From: Piromyces finnis
Taxonomy: Eukaryota > Neocallimastigomycota > Neocallimastigomycetes > Neocallimastigales > Neocallimastigaceae
DNA length: 64,000 nucleotides
Direction of reading: 5' to 3'
NCBI GenBank assembly: GCA_002104945.1
Contig: MCFH01000012.1
Coordinates: forward strand, 62,001-126,000
How positions within the stretch are numbered: position 1 is the stretch's first letter; each line of letters starts with the position of its first letter. Under the pieces are notes generated by a model. The model was given only the letters and a program-made list of their open reading frames with translations, searched no databases and was not told the DNA's origin. Below are positions 13,701-25,165 of this stretch, piece by piece. The position numbers and the translations under genes are program-made.

Positions 13701-15505
13701 CTTTGAACTAATAAATCATCATCAACTAAGGAAGCTGCAATGCATCTTGAACATATGACAATATTTCCAGCAAATATACTTTTCATCTCTTTATATATAT
13801 GGTTTATATGTATTACAAATATATATTACGACATTTGTTATTTCCTGAAACTTGATAATAAAATAAAATTTGAAAATAATTACTATTGTTGTTTTACCTT
13901 CAGCAGAATTCGGTTTTTTAAATATTTTTAAAATATATGAAAAAGCGTAAAGACGCTGACTTGAAGATGATATAATACCTAAAAATAAACAATGATAAAA
14001 GTATTCTTTACCAACAATATCACATAATTTATTCATTAAATTATATGTCTATTATTAAAAAAAAAAAAAGATGTCTATTAATTTTTTGATGAATTAGAAC
14101 AATTTACTATTAAAAATGTATATATACCAATATACAACTATTTATATATTATTTCAAATACTAATATTATTATGATTCTATGATTCTATAATTTTATTAT
14201 TATAATTATTACTTGTTCATAGTATTCATTTCCTTCATCTTCAAAACCTGGTAATAATGCCAAAATTAAACTTTTCATACATGGTTTTAAGTCTTTTCCG
14301 AGTGGTAAATAATATTTTTCATACATGTTTAATAATTGAGGCTTATTATAAATATCAATAATTATAAAATAATATTTTTAATAATTACCATTTTATTAAA
14401 TTCTTTTTTTTTTTTTTAATAATAATACGGAAGGAGAGATATACCTTAACATTCATAGCTGAGTATTGTAATAATGGAAATAAACCATAGGAATAAAGAT
14501 TTAAATCTTGACTTAAACCTTCAGACTATAATTATTTAATATTAATTGATTAAAAAAAAAATTTATTTTATTATTATTGTTGTTGTTTCTTCAATTCCTT
14601 TCCAATTATTTGGATTTTAAATAATATTACACTATTTTGTTATATTAATTGAAATTACCCCAATAGATTGAAATATAATAGAATAGACTTCTAATGTTTT
14701 TTGGTGTACTCCTGATGGTAATGCTGGATTTAAACATTGTGCAAGTCTTTTTGAAATTAGAAATTTATGAGGAATTGATTTAAATTGAGAATTTGATGAT
14801 AATGCCTTAAATATTAAATATATTTAAATATTAATTTTTTTTTTTTTTTTTTTTTAAATGAAATATTTAAAAAAGACAAGTCTTTTTTTTTTTTAATAAA
14901 AAAAAAAAAATAAAATAAAAAACCCAAACCTTGCTTAATCTTGTTAAAAATCCAATAACATCAGCCCATTCACTAACGGCATCAAATGTTGATAAAATTT
15001 TTTCGATATTTTGACTGTGTCTTTTAAACTTTGGAGATTTTATTATTTCTTTATTGAAAAGAGGTTTAATTGTATTAAAGTAAATAAATAAATGAAAGTA
15101 ATGATATTTTAGTAATTGGGATGTTATAAAGATATAAAAATATATTTTTTAATAAATAAATTAAGATATATATTGCTTTTTTTCTTTTCTTTCTTTTTTT
15201 TTTTTAACTTTTTATTTTATTTTTTTTTTTTTTTTTATTTTATTTTTTTTTTTTTTTGCTTATTTGTTAATATATACAAAAGATAATTTTTAAAGAATTT
15301 TAATTTCATTTTAACTTTTAATTATTTTGTTTAACTATTTTTATATATATACAACATGTAATTTCTAAAGTATATTAAATTTATTTATTCTTTCAAAAAA
15401 AATATTTTATTTATTTTTTTTTTTTTTTCAATTTATAAAATGAAATGTGGATTACATAATGAATTAACTACCTTCCAAAGAGCTCGATTGTGATTTATTA
15501 TACAT
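5272..15505 (-). CDS. dop1: DOP1/Dopey family protein
   Basis: Very large conserved protein of Golgi-endosome traffic; yeast Dop1 works with the flippase Neo1 and Mon2. Exon 1 (complement 15472..15505, [11 protein letters not shown]) splices in phase 1 to exon 2 (complement 14930..15048), which contains [15 protein letters not shown], like human DOPEY1 SSEWADLISALGKLNK. Later exons carry the helical N-terminal domain, including [12 protein letters not shown] and [16 protein letters not shown] (human [16 protein letters not shown]). The C-terminal leucine-zipper region includes [20 protein letters not shown] (human RALLLKRLAFAIFSSEID). Many short introns interrupt it, and a 9-Gln run falls near 11920..11946. 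The last codons (EEFHK, TAA at 5272..5274) follow directly from open frame. One intron holds a (TTA)n microsatellite and another a perfect hairpin. I did not map every exon. Confidence 0.9.
10694..10796. repeat. (ATT)n microsatellite in a DOP1 intron
   Basis: About 33 uninterrupted ATT units spanning roughly 100 bp inside an intron of the DOP1 gene. Simple-sequence repeats of this kind are very common in Dictyostelium. Confidence 0.95.
12495..12541. repeat. Perfect 17-bp inverted repeat in a DOP1 intron
   Basis: Arm CATAAACCTAAACATGT (12495..12511) is exactly complementary to 12525..12541, with a 13-nt AT loop. It lies in an intron. Its relatively GC-containing arms stand out from the surrounding AT sequence. 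Confidence 0.9.
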
Positions 15506-16526
15506 TTTTATTTCAGTTTATTTATCTATATATGTGTGTAGAGTGACAGCAATTGTTAATGAAAAAAATAAATATGTTTTACAATTATATTTTTTATGTT
15601 TTTTATTATTTTCTTTTTTTGTTTAAAATTTTATATAACTTTTTTTGATTTCCATATTCAAATTTCCTGAAAATTAAAAAATTGCTTAAAATTTCAAGCA
15701 ATTATAAAGTCAAAAAAGAAAAAAATTAATTTTAAATTTCAAGTAAAATCTTTTGAATTTAATATTTTTAATTATCAATGAACACGTGATCTAATTTTTA
15801 ACACTATTTTTAAAAAAAAGACCTCTTAAATTTTTTTTCAACATTATGCTAAAGGAAAAAAAGAGTATCAATAAAATAATAAATAATAAGGATTTTTACA
15901 TTTTATCTTAATTGTGCTATTTTTTTTTATTGTTATTAAATTTTTTTTATTTATAAATAATATGTTATCTATTTTTTTTTAATATTAAATTTACATTTGA
16001 TGAATTAAAAAAAAAAAAAAAATTAAATTATATATGTATAGAGAGGAAGAAATAAGTATTCTTGAAGTTTAGGTATTCTTGTAATTATTATAAATTTCAT
16101 TATAATAATAAACAAAGGTTGAAAATCAAATAAGATTTTAAAATTAAAATAATTATTATACTTAAAACGTAGTTGTAGTTATTATTACTTGAATTATTAT
16201 GATCATATTTTTAAAGAATTTATAAAAATTAAATTTCCTTTCTCTTTTTTATTTATTTTATTTTTTATATTTGTGGGACTTTTTTTTTTTTTGAATAACT
16301 AGATTTCTTTTAATGTTATTACTTTTGAATTCTTTTGGATTAAAGTTGTTTTTTTTTTTTACATTATCAATAAAATGATGTATCATTTAAAATAGCTGAA
16401 TATATTTTGAATTGATTAAATTGAAATAGATTGATAAATTGAAATTTAATAGGTACTCCTTTTCCGTCATATACTCAACTAGCTTTAAAATAAAAAAAAA
16501 TATTAAAAGAGAAATGATGATGCTTC
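15506..16526. other. Intergenic region upstream of DOP1
   Basis: AT-rich spacer between the DOP1 start and the RWDD1 stop, presumably carrying the DOP1 promoter. A CACGTG palindrome occurs at about 15784. No gene found. Confidence 0.5.
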
Positions 16527-17282
16527 TTAATCTTCAGTTAAGTGATTAGCAAGAATAAATTCATCTTCATCTTCTTCGTCAGAAAGATCCAAGTTATCCA
16601 TTTCATCTTCAAATAAGGCCAAATCAACTTCAACATCACCTTCTTCAGCAAAGGCCTTATCAGAATCAAGTAAGGTAGTATCTTGTTCGAATAATTGTCG
16701 ACCAGTTAAAACATTTTTTACCTTTTTGAATTCATTCTTTTTCTTTTGTTTTAATTGATTTTCTTCTTCTAATTCTTTTTGTTCTTGATCGAATCTAGCC
16801 TTCCATTCAAGGAAACTTTCAACAGTAACTTTAGTACCTTCGTGTCTCTTTCTTTCTTCTTCTTCTTCTCTTCTTATTCTTTCCTCTTCTTCTCTTTCTT
16901 TTTGTTCCTTTCTTTCAACAGCTAAATTATCAATTGTTTCTTTTAACTGAGAAGAAAGTGTAAATACCATACCCATACCTATATTTTCTTCAGCAGCTTG
17001 GTCTAATTCTTCAAGTAAAGTACTAACATCGGATTCATCAAGTCCTTCATAATCTTGAATTTCCATTATTGGTTTTTCTTCTGGGTAAGTAGATGGGTAT
17101 TCAATATATAAATAACATTTTATGATATCGTGTGGTTCATCGTCACCAAAATCTTCATATGGATCTTGAGCTTCAATTAAAATTCTAAAAGATGGTGGTT
17201 CATCATTTAATTTTTCAAATTCATCAAAGTATATAGATTCAAGTGCTTCAAGTTCTTGCTGCTGTTCTTCCTTATAATCCAT
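16527..17282 (-). CDS. rwdd1: RWD domain-containing protein 1 (DRG family regulatory protein 2)
   Basis: Single-exon gene of 251 residues. The N-terminal RWD domain (about 1-120) begins with EEQQQELEALESIYFDEF, nearly the human RWDD1 EEQRNELEALESIYPDSF, and contains the YPSTYPEEKP motif typical of RWD folds. A highly charged coiled coil follows (about 120-185), with VTVESFLEWKARFDQE matching human VTIENFLNWKAKFDAE. Then come GRQLFEQD and an acidic tail. Family knowledge: RWDD1/DFRP2 (yeast Gir2) binds and stabilises the GTPase DRG2 and can contact Gcn1, linking it to translation control. Length is close to the human protein (243). The start codon is the only one compatible with the domain. 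Confidence 0.93.
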   Translation of the reverse strand: MDYKEEQQQELEALESIYFDEFEKLNDEPPSFRILIEAQDPYEDFGDDEPHDIIKCYLYIEYPSTYPEEKPIMEIQDYEGLDESDVSTLLEELDQAAEENIGMGMVFTLSSQLKETIDNLAVERKEQKEREEEERIRREEEEERKRHEGTKVTVESFLEWKARFDQEQKELEEENQLKQKKKNEFKKVKNVLTGRQLFEQDTTLLDSDKAFAEEGDVEVDLALFEDEMDNLDLSDEEDEDEFILANHLTED

Positions 17283-18321
17283 ACTGTATGATTTAAATTT
17301 TTTATATATATCATTTTTTTCGAATTTTATAAAATAATAAAATACATCACAACAACAATAACAATAATAATTAATAATAATAATAATAATTAATAATACT
17401 GTATTAATAATTTTATTTTAATGTATTAATTAAAAAATTGATATTATTATATATTTGCTTTGAAAATATAATATAATCTTTACAATAAATTGACTTTATA
17501 TTGTTTACAAATTTATATAAAAGGCAGCAAAGGTTTTGCCAACAAATGTATATTTTTATTTATAATAGAGATGAATAATTTTAATCTTTTTTTTTTTCAT
17601 ATATTTTTTTTTTTTTTTTTTGTATATAAAAAGGTGAAATAAGTTTTGAATGTTGAATGATATTCTGTTAAATTTTACATATAATTATTGTCGATACTTT
17701 ATATATCTTTGTTTTCTACTTTTATTATGCATTTAAATTTTATATATTTTTATTCTTCTTTATTGAATATTAATTTAATATTTTAATAGATATAAATATT
17801 AATTTATTCAAATAAATTTTTTATCTTGAATTTTTGGTCTTTTTTTATTTTACAATAACGATATATATAATTGTTAATTTTTTTTTTTTTTTTATAATAT
17901 AACCAATGTTTACCTACTTTATTATTTATTTATATGAATGATGATGATATTAACAATGGGGAAAAAAAAATAAAGGTTAAGATTTTTATATAAGTATTTT
18001 TATTGTAAAAAATATATATATATTATAATATTTTTATTATAAAAATTTCAGGTTTTATAACCAATCAAAAATCATATATTTAATTATACACCAAAAAAAA
18101 AAAAGGTAAAGATGATTAAGTTTAAAGAAGTTTGATATTATTATTATTGGGATTTCAATTAGTAAATATTATACCATCATCCATTTTTTTTTTATAATAC
18201 TATAAAATAAAAGTATGAAGAATAGTTTTGTATTATTTTTTGAGAAAATATAAATAATAAACAATAAACAATAAATATAATAAAATAATTAAATATTAAT
18301 ATATATATTTCTTTTAAAACA
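17283..18321. other. Divergent promoter region RWDD1/RBM18
   Basis: About 1 kb of AT-rich DNA between two divergent start codons, with several long T runs and TATATA stretches. No gene seen. Confidence 0.5.
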
Positions 18322-18368
18322 ATGTCTACAGAAAATAAGGTGTTTAATATATAATTTTCATATATAAC

Positions 18369-18465
<97 letters not shown>

Positions 18466-19417
18466 TTGAAATTAAATATTTTTCATATTATATATATTAT
18501 TATAATACTAATTTTAAATAAATAATAATAATAATCAAAAAAATGTGTAATGTAGAATGAGTCAAGAATATACATTGGAAATTATCCTCCAACTGTCACT
18601 GAATATTCTATAATAAAATTATTTCAAAAGTTTGGGAAAATAAAAAATATTGAATATTTATGGCATAGGTATGGACCAAAAAAAGGAGAACCAAAAGGGT
18701 ATTGCTTTCTAGAATTTGAAGAATCAGAGGTAATTTTCATTAATATACACTTTTTAAAAGTCAATTTATATTAATGCCAAATTTTAAATATCAATGACTT
18801 TTTCAATACATACATACATTATTATATCCTTTCTTTTCTTTCAATTGTTTTATTTTATCAGTCTGCTGTTAAAGCCATAAAGGCTATGAATAAAAAAGAG
18901 TTCATGGGAAGAACATTATATGTTTCTTACATTAATGATGATAAGGTAATAATAAATAAAGTTTCAATTCCAAAACCTATACTATTTATATAGATAATAT
19001 TGGTCTTTTTTTTAAAAAAAAAATTAATAAAATGATTTATAAAAATTTTCAGAAAGATAAAAAGGAAATAAATAATATCAAGGAGAAAACAGTTACAGAA
19101 AAAAAGAATATAAAGTAATTTTATATAGAATATATAATTCATAATTAATAATGGTATTCCACATTCATACTAATAATAATTACTTTTTAAGAACAAGTTC
19201 AAAAATATATATACTAGAGCAAAAGTTAAAAGAATTAACGGGTCAAAAAACAGAAATAACCAAATCAAAACCAACACGTGTTAAAGAAAATACATCTAAA
19301 CCTAAACATAATAAAAAGAATTATAATAACAATAACAATTCTAATAATAAAAGACCATCATCTTTTTCCAATACTGAACAGTACAATAAATTAAAGAAAC
19401 CAAAATTAAAAGAATAA
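18322..19417 (+). CDS. rbm18: RNA-binding protein RBM18 homologue
   Basis: Five exons: 18322..18339, 18556..18729, 18862..18945, 19053..19114 and 19192..19417, all with consistent phases. One RRM is spread over exons 2-3: RNP2 is IYIGNY and RNP1 is KGYCFLEF. The stretch TEYSIIKLFQKFGKIKN is almost the human RBM18 TEYHLLKLLQKFGKVKQ, and human RGYCFVNF matches RNP1. After the RRM, SSKIYILEQKLKEL corresponds to human TAKIKAIEAKLKMM. The tail is Asn- and Lys-rich. RBM18 has no well-defined function; binding to RNA is inferred from the RRM. A long ATT microsatellite fills the first intron, and the first exon encodes only MSTENK. Confidence 0.85.
18370..18464. repeat. (ATT)n microsatellite in RBM18 intron 1
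   Basis: About 31 ATT units within the first intron of the RBM18 gene, of almost the same length as the repeat in the DOP1 intron. Confidence 0.95.
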
Positions 19418-19937
19418 TTTGTTTCCTTCTTATTCTACTGTTTTATCTTGTTTTAAATAAAAGATAAATTGTAAATTGTACGTCATTTAAAAATTATTTT
19501 TTTAATTTTGAATAAAAAATTTAGTAAAAAAGAAATAATGTTTAAATATTTATGTATTCAATATTTTTTATTTATTGACATTTTTACAAATATTATAATA
19601 AATATAATATTATTTAAATTAATTTCTTTGTTTTATTATCTAAATTATTAAATTTATATATTAAATTTATATATTATAATATTCTTTTTAATTAATTGTT
19701 AGTTTTTTTTTTTTTCATTTATGTATAAATAAATAAATTAACACTAAAATATTATTGCTTTTTTTTATTATTATTGTATTGTATTTATATATATTATATA
19801 TAGTTGTATGTATAAATATTGTTATTTAATAGCATAGTTGTATGTGTTTTATATGTTAAATTTGAATATAGGTATAATATTATAAATTATTAAACTTTTT
19901 TTTTTTTTAATCTTTATCGGTTTTATTTTGATAGTGT
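19418..19937. other. Convergent 3' spacer RBM18/ribB
   Basis: AT-rich spacer between two converging stop codons. An AATAAA signal falls shortly after the RBM18 stop. No gene seen. Confidence 0.5.
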
Positions 19938-20977
19938 TCAATATAAAGATTCTTTTCCTAATTTTTTTCTGTATTCAACTAAAGAACTAATAGTAATTAA
20001 TTTTAAATCGTGTTCATTAGCAAATTTACGTAAATCATTTCTTCTAGCCATAGTACCATCATCATGCATTACTTCAGATATAATAGCAGCTGGGTACTTT
20101 CCAGCAAGAACACTTAAATCTTTTATATTAAATGAATTGAATATATTCATTTTTTTTTACATATTATGTATTATAAATTACAAAACAAAAAGATTATTAA
20201 TAATTTATCATATTTTCTATCCTTCAAATATAAAATAAATTATTTTGTGTAAAAGAAAAATTTTAAACAAATTCCATTGAAATAAATTTCTTTAATATTT
20301 ACCAACTGAAGCTTCAGTATGACCTATTCTTTTTAAAACACCACCCTTTCTTGCAAGTAATGGGAAAAGATGACCTGGTTTATTGAAATCACAAGAAGTA
20401 TATTTTGGATTTGCAATAGCATTGGCAGTAACACTACGATCTTTTCCAGAAATACCAGTTGTGACACCACCGTGAGCAAAATCAGTAGTTATAGTGAATG
20501 CAGTACCCATATTATCACTTCCCTTTTCAACCATTATAGGTAAACCTAATTCCTTTAAACGTTCTTCAGTAGTTGGACAGCATACAACACCACTTTTTAA
20601 TTTATTTATTTATTTATATACCATTAATACTCTTTTTTTTTTTTTTACTTATCTAGATAATAGTTGTATGTATTGTGAATAATATATATTTTACTAAATT
20701 ATAATACCGTACCCACTATAACGAATAATAAAACCCATTTGTTCTGGTGTAACATCTTCAGCAGCAATAATAAAATCACCTTCATTTTCACGGTCTTCAT
20801 TATCTACTACTATAACCATTTTTCCATTTTCTTTTTTTAAAGTCATAAAATATTGTTTTTAATTCATTATATCAACATTTAATATTTTAAATTAATTTTC
20901 TAATGCCTATTCCAATACATACTTATAGCTTCAATAGCATCTTCAATAGAATCAAATACAACTTCGTCTTTACTCAT
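19938..20977 (-). CDS. ribB: 3,4-dihydroxy-2-butanone 4-phosphate synthase
   Basis: Converts ribulose 5-phosphate to L-3,4-dihydroxy-2-butanone 4-phosphate plus formate, supplying the four-carbon unit of riboflavin. Four exons are visible. Exon 1 starts [18 protein letters not shown] at 20977. Exon 2 has the catalytic acidic loop [11 protein letters not shown], followed by the FIIRYSG segment. Exon 3 has [14 protein letters not shown], then the motif [23 protein letters not shown] and RIGHTEAS. Exon 4 has [18 protein letters not shown]. These are the signature motifs of the RibB/Rib3 fold. The protein is monofunctional: no GTP cyclohydrolase II domain follows, since the stop comes shortly after the DHBP domain. 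No targeting peptide is evident, so it is probably cytosolic. Confidence 0.95.
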
Positions 20978-21819
20978 TTTTTTTATTATTTTATAAACTT
21001 TATATTTTGTGTATTAAAAAAAAAAAAAAAAAAAAATTAAAAATATTTTCGATTTATAATTTTTATCAATCATTTCTTCCACACGTGACCAAATGTTCCA
21101 AAAAATATTTTTGTTTCACAATTGACATATAAAAGAAAAAAATTTTTTTTTTGAAAAGGGAAAACTTTTCCACTTTTTTTTGGAGTCATTATTAATAAAA
21201 TCAAAATTTATTATTAATTAAAGTTTCAAAAAAAAAAAAATAACAATAATTAATAAAAAAGAAAGAAAGGAAGCAAGGAAGGAAGGATTGTAAAAGAAGG
21301 TGGTGGGAGGATTGTAAAAGTAAAATCTTGTTAATGGTGATCAATATTAAATTTCATTATGAATGTACCAAAATGAAAGATACAAAAAAATTTTTAAAAA
21401 AAAAAAAAGAAAAATGAATGATTAATCTTAAAGTCAATTTATTTAATTATTTAAAATAACATTAAAAAAATTTTTTCTTTTCTTTTAATACATACCATAT
21501 GGAACTTATTTATTATTGTTGTTGAATATAGTATATATAATATAAAATATATTCTATATTCCTTTTGTTTTTATTTTCTATAATTTAAAAACTATCTATC
21601 TATACTTTTTACCTTTTTTTTCTATATTATTAATAAATATTCTATTGATATTCTCATTTTTAATATTTCTTTTAATAATTTATAATACAAATTTATTCTA
21701 TCTGTGAATTTCATTACTTTATTAATAACGTATCTATATTTTGTATTAATTAATAATAAATTTTAATGGATAACTTCCACTTTGATATAATATATTATAT
21801 ATATCATAGCATTATGTAT

Positions 21820-22090
21820 AGTAAAAATTGGGTAAATATATACCCATATCAACTTTGTCTATATTCTATAATAATAGTTTTTTTTTTTTTAATAAATTTA
21901 ATGTATGTAAATCAAAATACTTCAGGGAATGCTCCAAGCAGTCAAGTTCTTTCCTTATCCCATTCCGTATTTTAATTTACACTTTTATATATCTATATAA
22001 TTAGTATTGAAAAAAAAAAGTATTTTGATAATACTTTTAGAATACTTGAGAGACAAAGTTGATATGGTATATATTTACCCAATTTTTACT
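21820..22090. repeat. 40-bp inverted repeat with 190-bp interior
   Basis: The left arm at 21820..21860 is the reverse complement of the right arm at 22051..22090, except for one extra C in the left arm. Arm sequence includes AAATTGGGTAAATATATA. The interior (about 190 bp) contains GC-richer non-coding sequence around 21920..21965. A transcript through it would fold as a long hairpin. The structure fits a MITE-like element or a small-RNA precursor; no target-site duplication was recognised. Confidence 0.9.
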
Positions 22091-22197
22091 GTTTAACATT
22101 CATCTATTTCTTAATTTTTTTGATTGATGATTGATTCATATTCTAATATTGTTTTTCTACAATATTTATAAATATAAGTTTTATTAATTTTTTAATA

Positions 22198-22650
22198 TGA
22201 AGTTTAATTACTGTACTTTATTATTTATTTTATTCAATATCTTAAATATATTAGCTGGTAGTCCAATTTCATCTATTATTTATTTTATTTAATATCTTAA
22301 ATATATTAGCTGGTAGTCCAATTTCATCTAACGATTCAAATAAATTAGAAAAAGAGGTTAGGGATTAGGTGATATATTTAAGATTGATGTAAAACTGAAA
22401 AAGAATTAATAGATAATTTCAAAGTATAAATAAAAAAGGAAATTTTACTATTGAAAACATATACATGCCTGTAGTATTTTAACAGTTGTATATATATTTT
22501 TATATGTAATGCTATTCTTTTAAAGGATTCAGTTATTTACAATTTATCATTATATAATGATAATAAGTCAGTTTCTTTCATATATAAAACTATTAAAAGT
22601 TCATTTAGAATAGTAATTTTTTCAATGTTTTGCTTTATTTTGCCTTGACT
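22198..22650 (+). pseudogene. Remnant of a secreted-protein gene broken by a 55-bp tandem duplication
   Basis: An ATG at 22198 opens MKFNYCTLLFILFNILNILA, a good signal peptide, followed by GSPISS. A 55-bp segment (22221..22275) is then repeated at 22276..22330 with one mismatch. Because 55 is not a multiple of three, the frame is lost after the first copy. Reading on from the second copy gives NDSNKLEKEVRD and a stop. Further fragments such as KGNFTIENIYMPVVF and SVSFIYKTIKSSF appear in different frames down to about 22650. No family was recognised. The alternative is chance open frames, but the signal peptide plus the duplicated coding segment make a decayed gene plausible. Confidence 0.45.
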
Positions 22651-23433
22651 TTAAATAGTCTTGGCTGAAAGTGGCCTGTTTCATTTTCATCTTTTTTTCA
22701 TATATTAAATTATATTAAATTAATATATATTCATTGAAGATTAATAATTCAATTTAAATAGTGTTGCAATTTTCAATTTAATTTTAATTAAATATCAATA
22801 TATTATAGTTTATTATTAATATATGATAAATAAAAATCTTTCTATATTAAATTTTTAATCTAAAAAAATTATTTTTAATGTAATTTAATATTTACAATAA
22901 TTAATAAATTTGTATTAAATAATATTAAAATAAATATATTATAATATATTACACTTTTAAAAAACGTGTTTTTTACAAAGAATTAAATAAATGAATAAAT
23001 AAATAACAACTAAATAAATAAAGAACTATTTTCATTGTTAATCTTTTTTTTTTTTTAAAAAAATAGAAAGAAAATATTATCATTTTTTATTATTTTCATA
23101 TGTAAATATGTAAATACTTAATTCTATTAATTATTTACTATTTTTTTTACTATTTATTATTTATTAATTCGTTATTATTTTTAATTTTAATTTTACTCTC
23201 AAAGGTAGCAAATAAATCTTTGTTTTTTTTTAATCATAAAAATTTTAATTTTATTAAAGAAATGGCATAAAAATTTTTTATTCGATGTTTCATCAAAATT
23301 TAATAAAATTTTTAATTTTTTTTTTTGACTATAAAAATAAAGGAAGGAAAAAAAAATTTTGTAAATAAAAAAAAACTTTTTTTTTTCTTTTACTGGAAAT
23401 AATAGGAAATAATCTGAAAAAAAAAAAAAAAAA

Positions 23434-25165
23434 ATGGAAACTTTTAATTACAAGGTAAAAAGAAGAAGAGAAAAAGTTTGTTTTGAAGTAGAAAAAATAA
23501 TAAAATTGAATTATTTTGATAATAATAAAAAATAATAAAATTAATAGTAACAGACGTTATTGAAATAATAATAACAATAAATGATTTAAAAAAAAAAAAA
23601 AAAAATAGAACAACAACAGCAGCAACAAAAATAATATAAAGAAAAGTTGAATTAAAAAAAAAAAAAAAAAGAAAATAAAATGTGTATTATGGAATAAAAA
23701 TATTTAATTAAAGACAATATTTAAAAAATAAATAATTATGCATAAAAAATATGTAAAAATAAATATTAAAAGTAAACAAAAATATAATATATAAATTGAT
23801 AAAAAAAAAAAGTAACTATAATAATATAAAATGATAAAAAAAAAAAAGTAACTATAATAATATAAATTGATAAAAAAAATAAAAATACAATTACTTTTTA
23901 GATATAAATATTTAAATTTTAATTATTATTATTTTTATTTTTATTTTTATATAAACTTTTAAATATTAAAATTTTTTATAATAGGATGACAGATATTCTA
24001 TTCGCCCACAAGCTCCACCAGGTGGTGAAACTCACTTTAATATAAGTGATTCTGGTTATGGCAATAAGAATATTTATCATCCACATAAAAGATTTAACCA
24101 TCCAAATAATGATATTAACCCACCTCCAAACCATGTAAAGAAGGAAGAAACCATTGAAAATACTGCAAATGGTGCAGCTCCTGTTACCGGTAACCGTCCT
24201 TCTATAAAATTAAGAGCTCCACCAGGTGGTTTCTCTAGTCTTGATTATTATAGTGAAAGTAAATATCTTTGGTTGAATAAAAATGATACAATAGTATAAT
24301 AATAATAGTTACTTATTATTATCATTAAATAGTCGCAATATCAATTGTTTAGAAAATAGATGATGTACTTTTATTTAACATTTTATTTCATTTCATTTTA
24401 TTATAAATAGATACTACTAATGCTAATGCAGCTACAAATACAACAAAGACTGAAACTACAATTATTCAAAATTCTGTTGTTTGTGATGAACCACAAACTG
24501 AACAAAAATTAATAAATAAATCGGAAAATAATGCTTCTAAACCAACTCAAAATAGTACTAGTTCAAATTCTAGTTCATTATTTAATGATAATAATGCAAC
24601 CTATCGTCCTGTATATACTCCACAAGCTCCACCAGGTGGTAAGAGTTCTATTTCTTTAGGATACGATAATGATGAAACTGTTCAAATGAAACCAAAACCA
24701 AAACCAAATCCAGAATATAAATCATCCATGTTCTCTTCTTCTACCGAAACTACACCAATTTCCAGTAGACGTAATCAACAAACTAAACAAAATAATCAAA
24801 CTACATTCTCTAGCTCTATCTTTGGCACTGCTGCTGATGATAACCAACCCTACAAGCCATACTATGCTCCACAAGCTCCACCAGGTGGTAAGGATTCAAT
24901 TTCCTTAGGTAATGTTGATAATCAACAACAAACTAAACAAAATAATCAAACTACATTCTCTAGCTCTATCTTTGGCACTGCTACTGATAATAACCAACCC
25001 TACAAACCATACTATGCTCCACAAGCTCCACCAGGTGGTAAGGATTCAATTTCCTTAGGTGGTTATGAAAAAGACAATACCACTACCACTCAAACTAGTT
25101 TTAGTGGTAGAAGAAGAAATTACAACAATGATCATTTTAAGAGTTCTTTTGGTTTTAATTATTAA
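23434..25165 (+). CDS. SPIRAL1/Jupiter-like microtubule-associated protein with five APPGG motifs
   Basis: Three exons: 23434..23454 (METFNYK), 23985..24258 and 24411..25165, phases consistent. The protein is disordered and built around five copies of an APPGG motif: QAPPGGETHFNIS, RAPPGGFSSLDYY, QAPPGGKSSISLG and two of QAPPGGKDSISLG. Plant SPIRAL1 proteins (end motif AAPGGGSSLDYLFG) and animal Jupiter/HN1 proteins share this short Pro-Gly-Gly-x-Ser-Ser motif and bind microtubules. The last two motifs lie in 50-codon tandem repeats that are nearly identical at the DNA level (24776..24910 and 24926..25060). The function is inferred only from the motif. The ends of the protein (RRRNYNNDHFKSSFGFNY) show no other domain. 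Confidence 0.6.

Larger units (their letters stand above)
20978..23433. other. 2.4 kb region with inverted repeat and decayed gene, upstream of ribB and the SPIRAL1-like gene
   Basis: No intact gene. It contains a CACGTG site about 105 bp upstream of the ribB start (about 21083), a purine-rich tract (21261..21320), a long inverted repeat (21820..22090) and a probable broken secreted-protein gene (22198..22650). The rest is AT-rich low complexity and presumably includes the promoter of the downstream gene. Confidence 0.6.

Noticed and set aside
15049-15180. N-terminal extension of DOP1 exon 2 through an open frame ([11 protein letters not shown])
   Set aside because: It has no ATG, and the exon at 15472..15505 gives a start codon with matching splice phase.
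15784-21090. CACGTG palindromes upstream of DOP1 and ribB as a shared regulatory site
   Set aside because: Only two six-base matches in non-coding DNA; too short to support co-regulation without further data.
21766-21975. 69-codon open frame over the left arm of the inverted repeat
   Set aside because: It runs through the arm and a T run, lacks codon bias and has no family match; the inverted repeat accounts for the structure.
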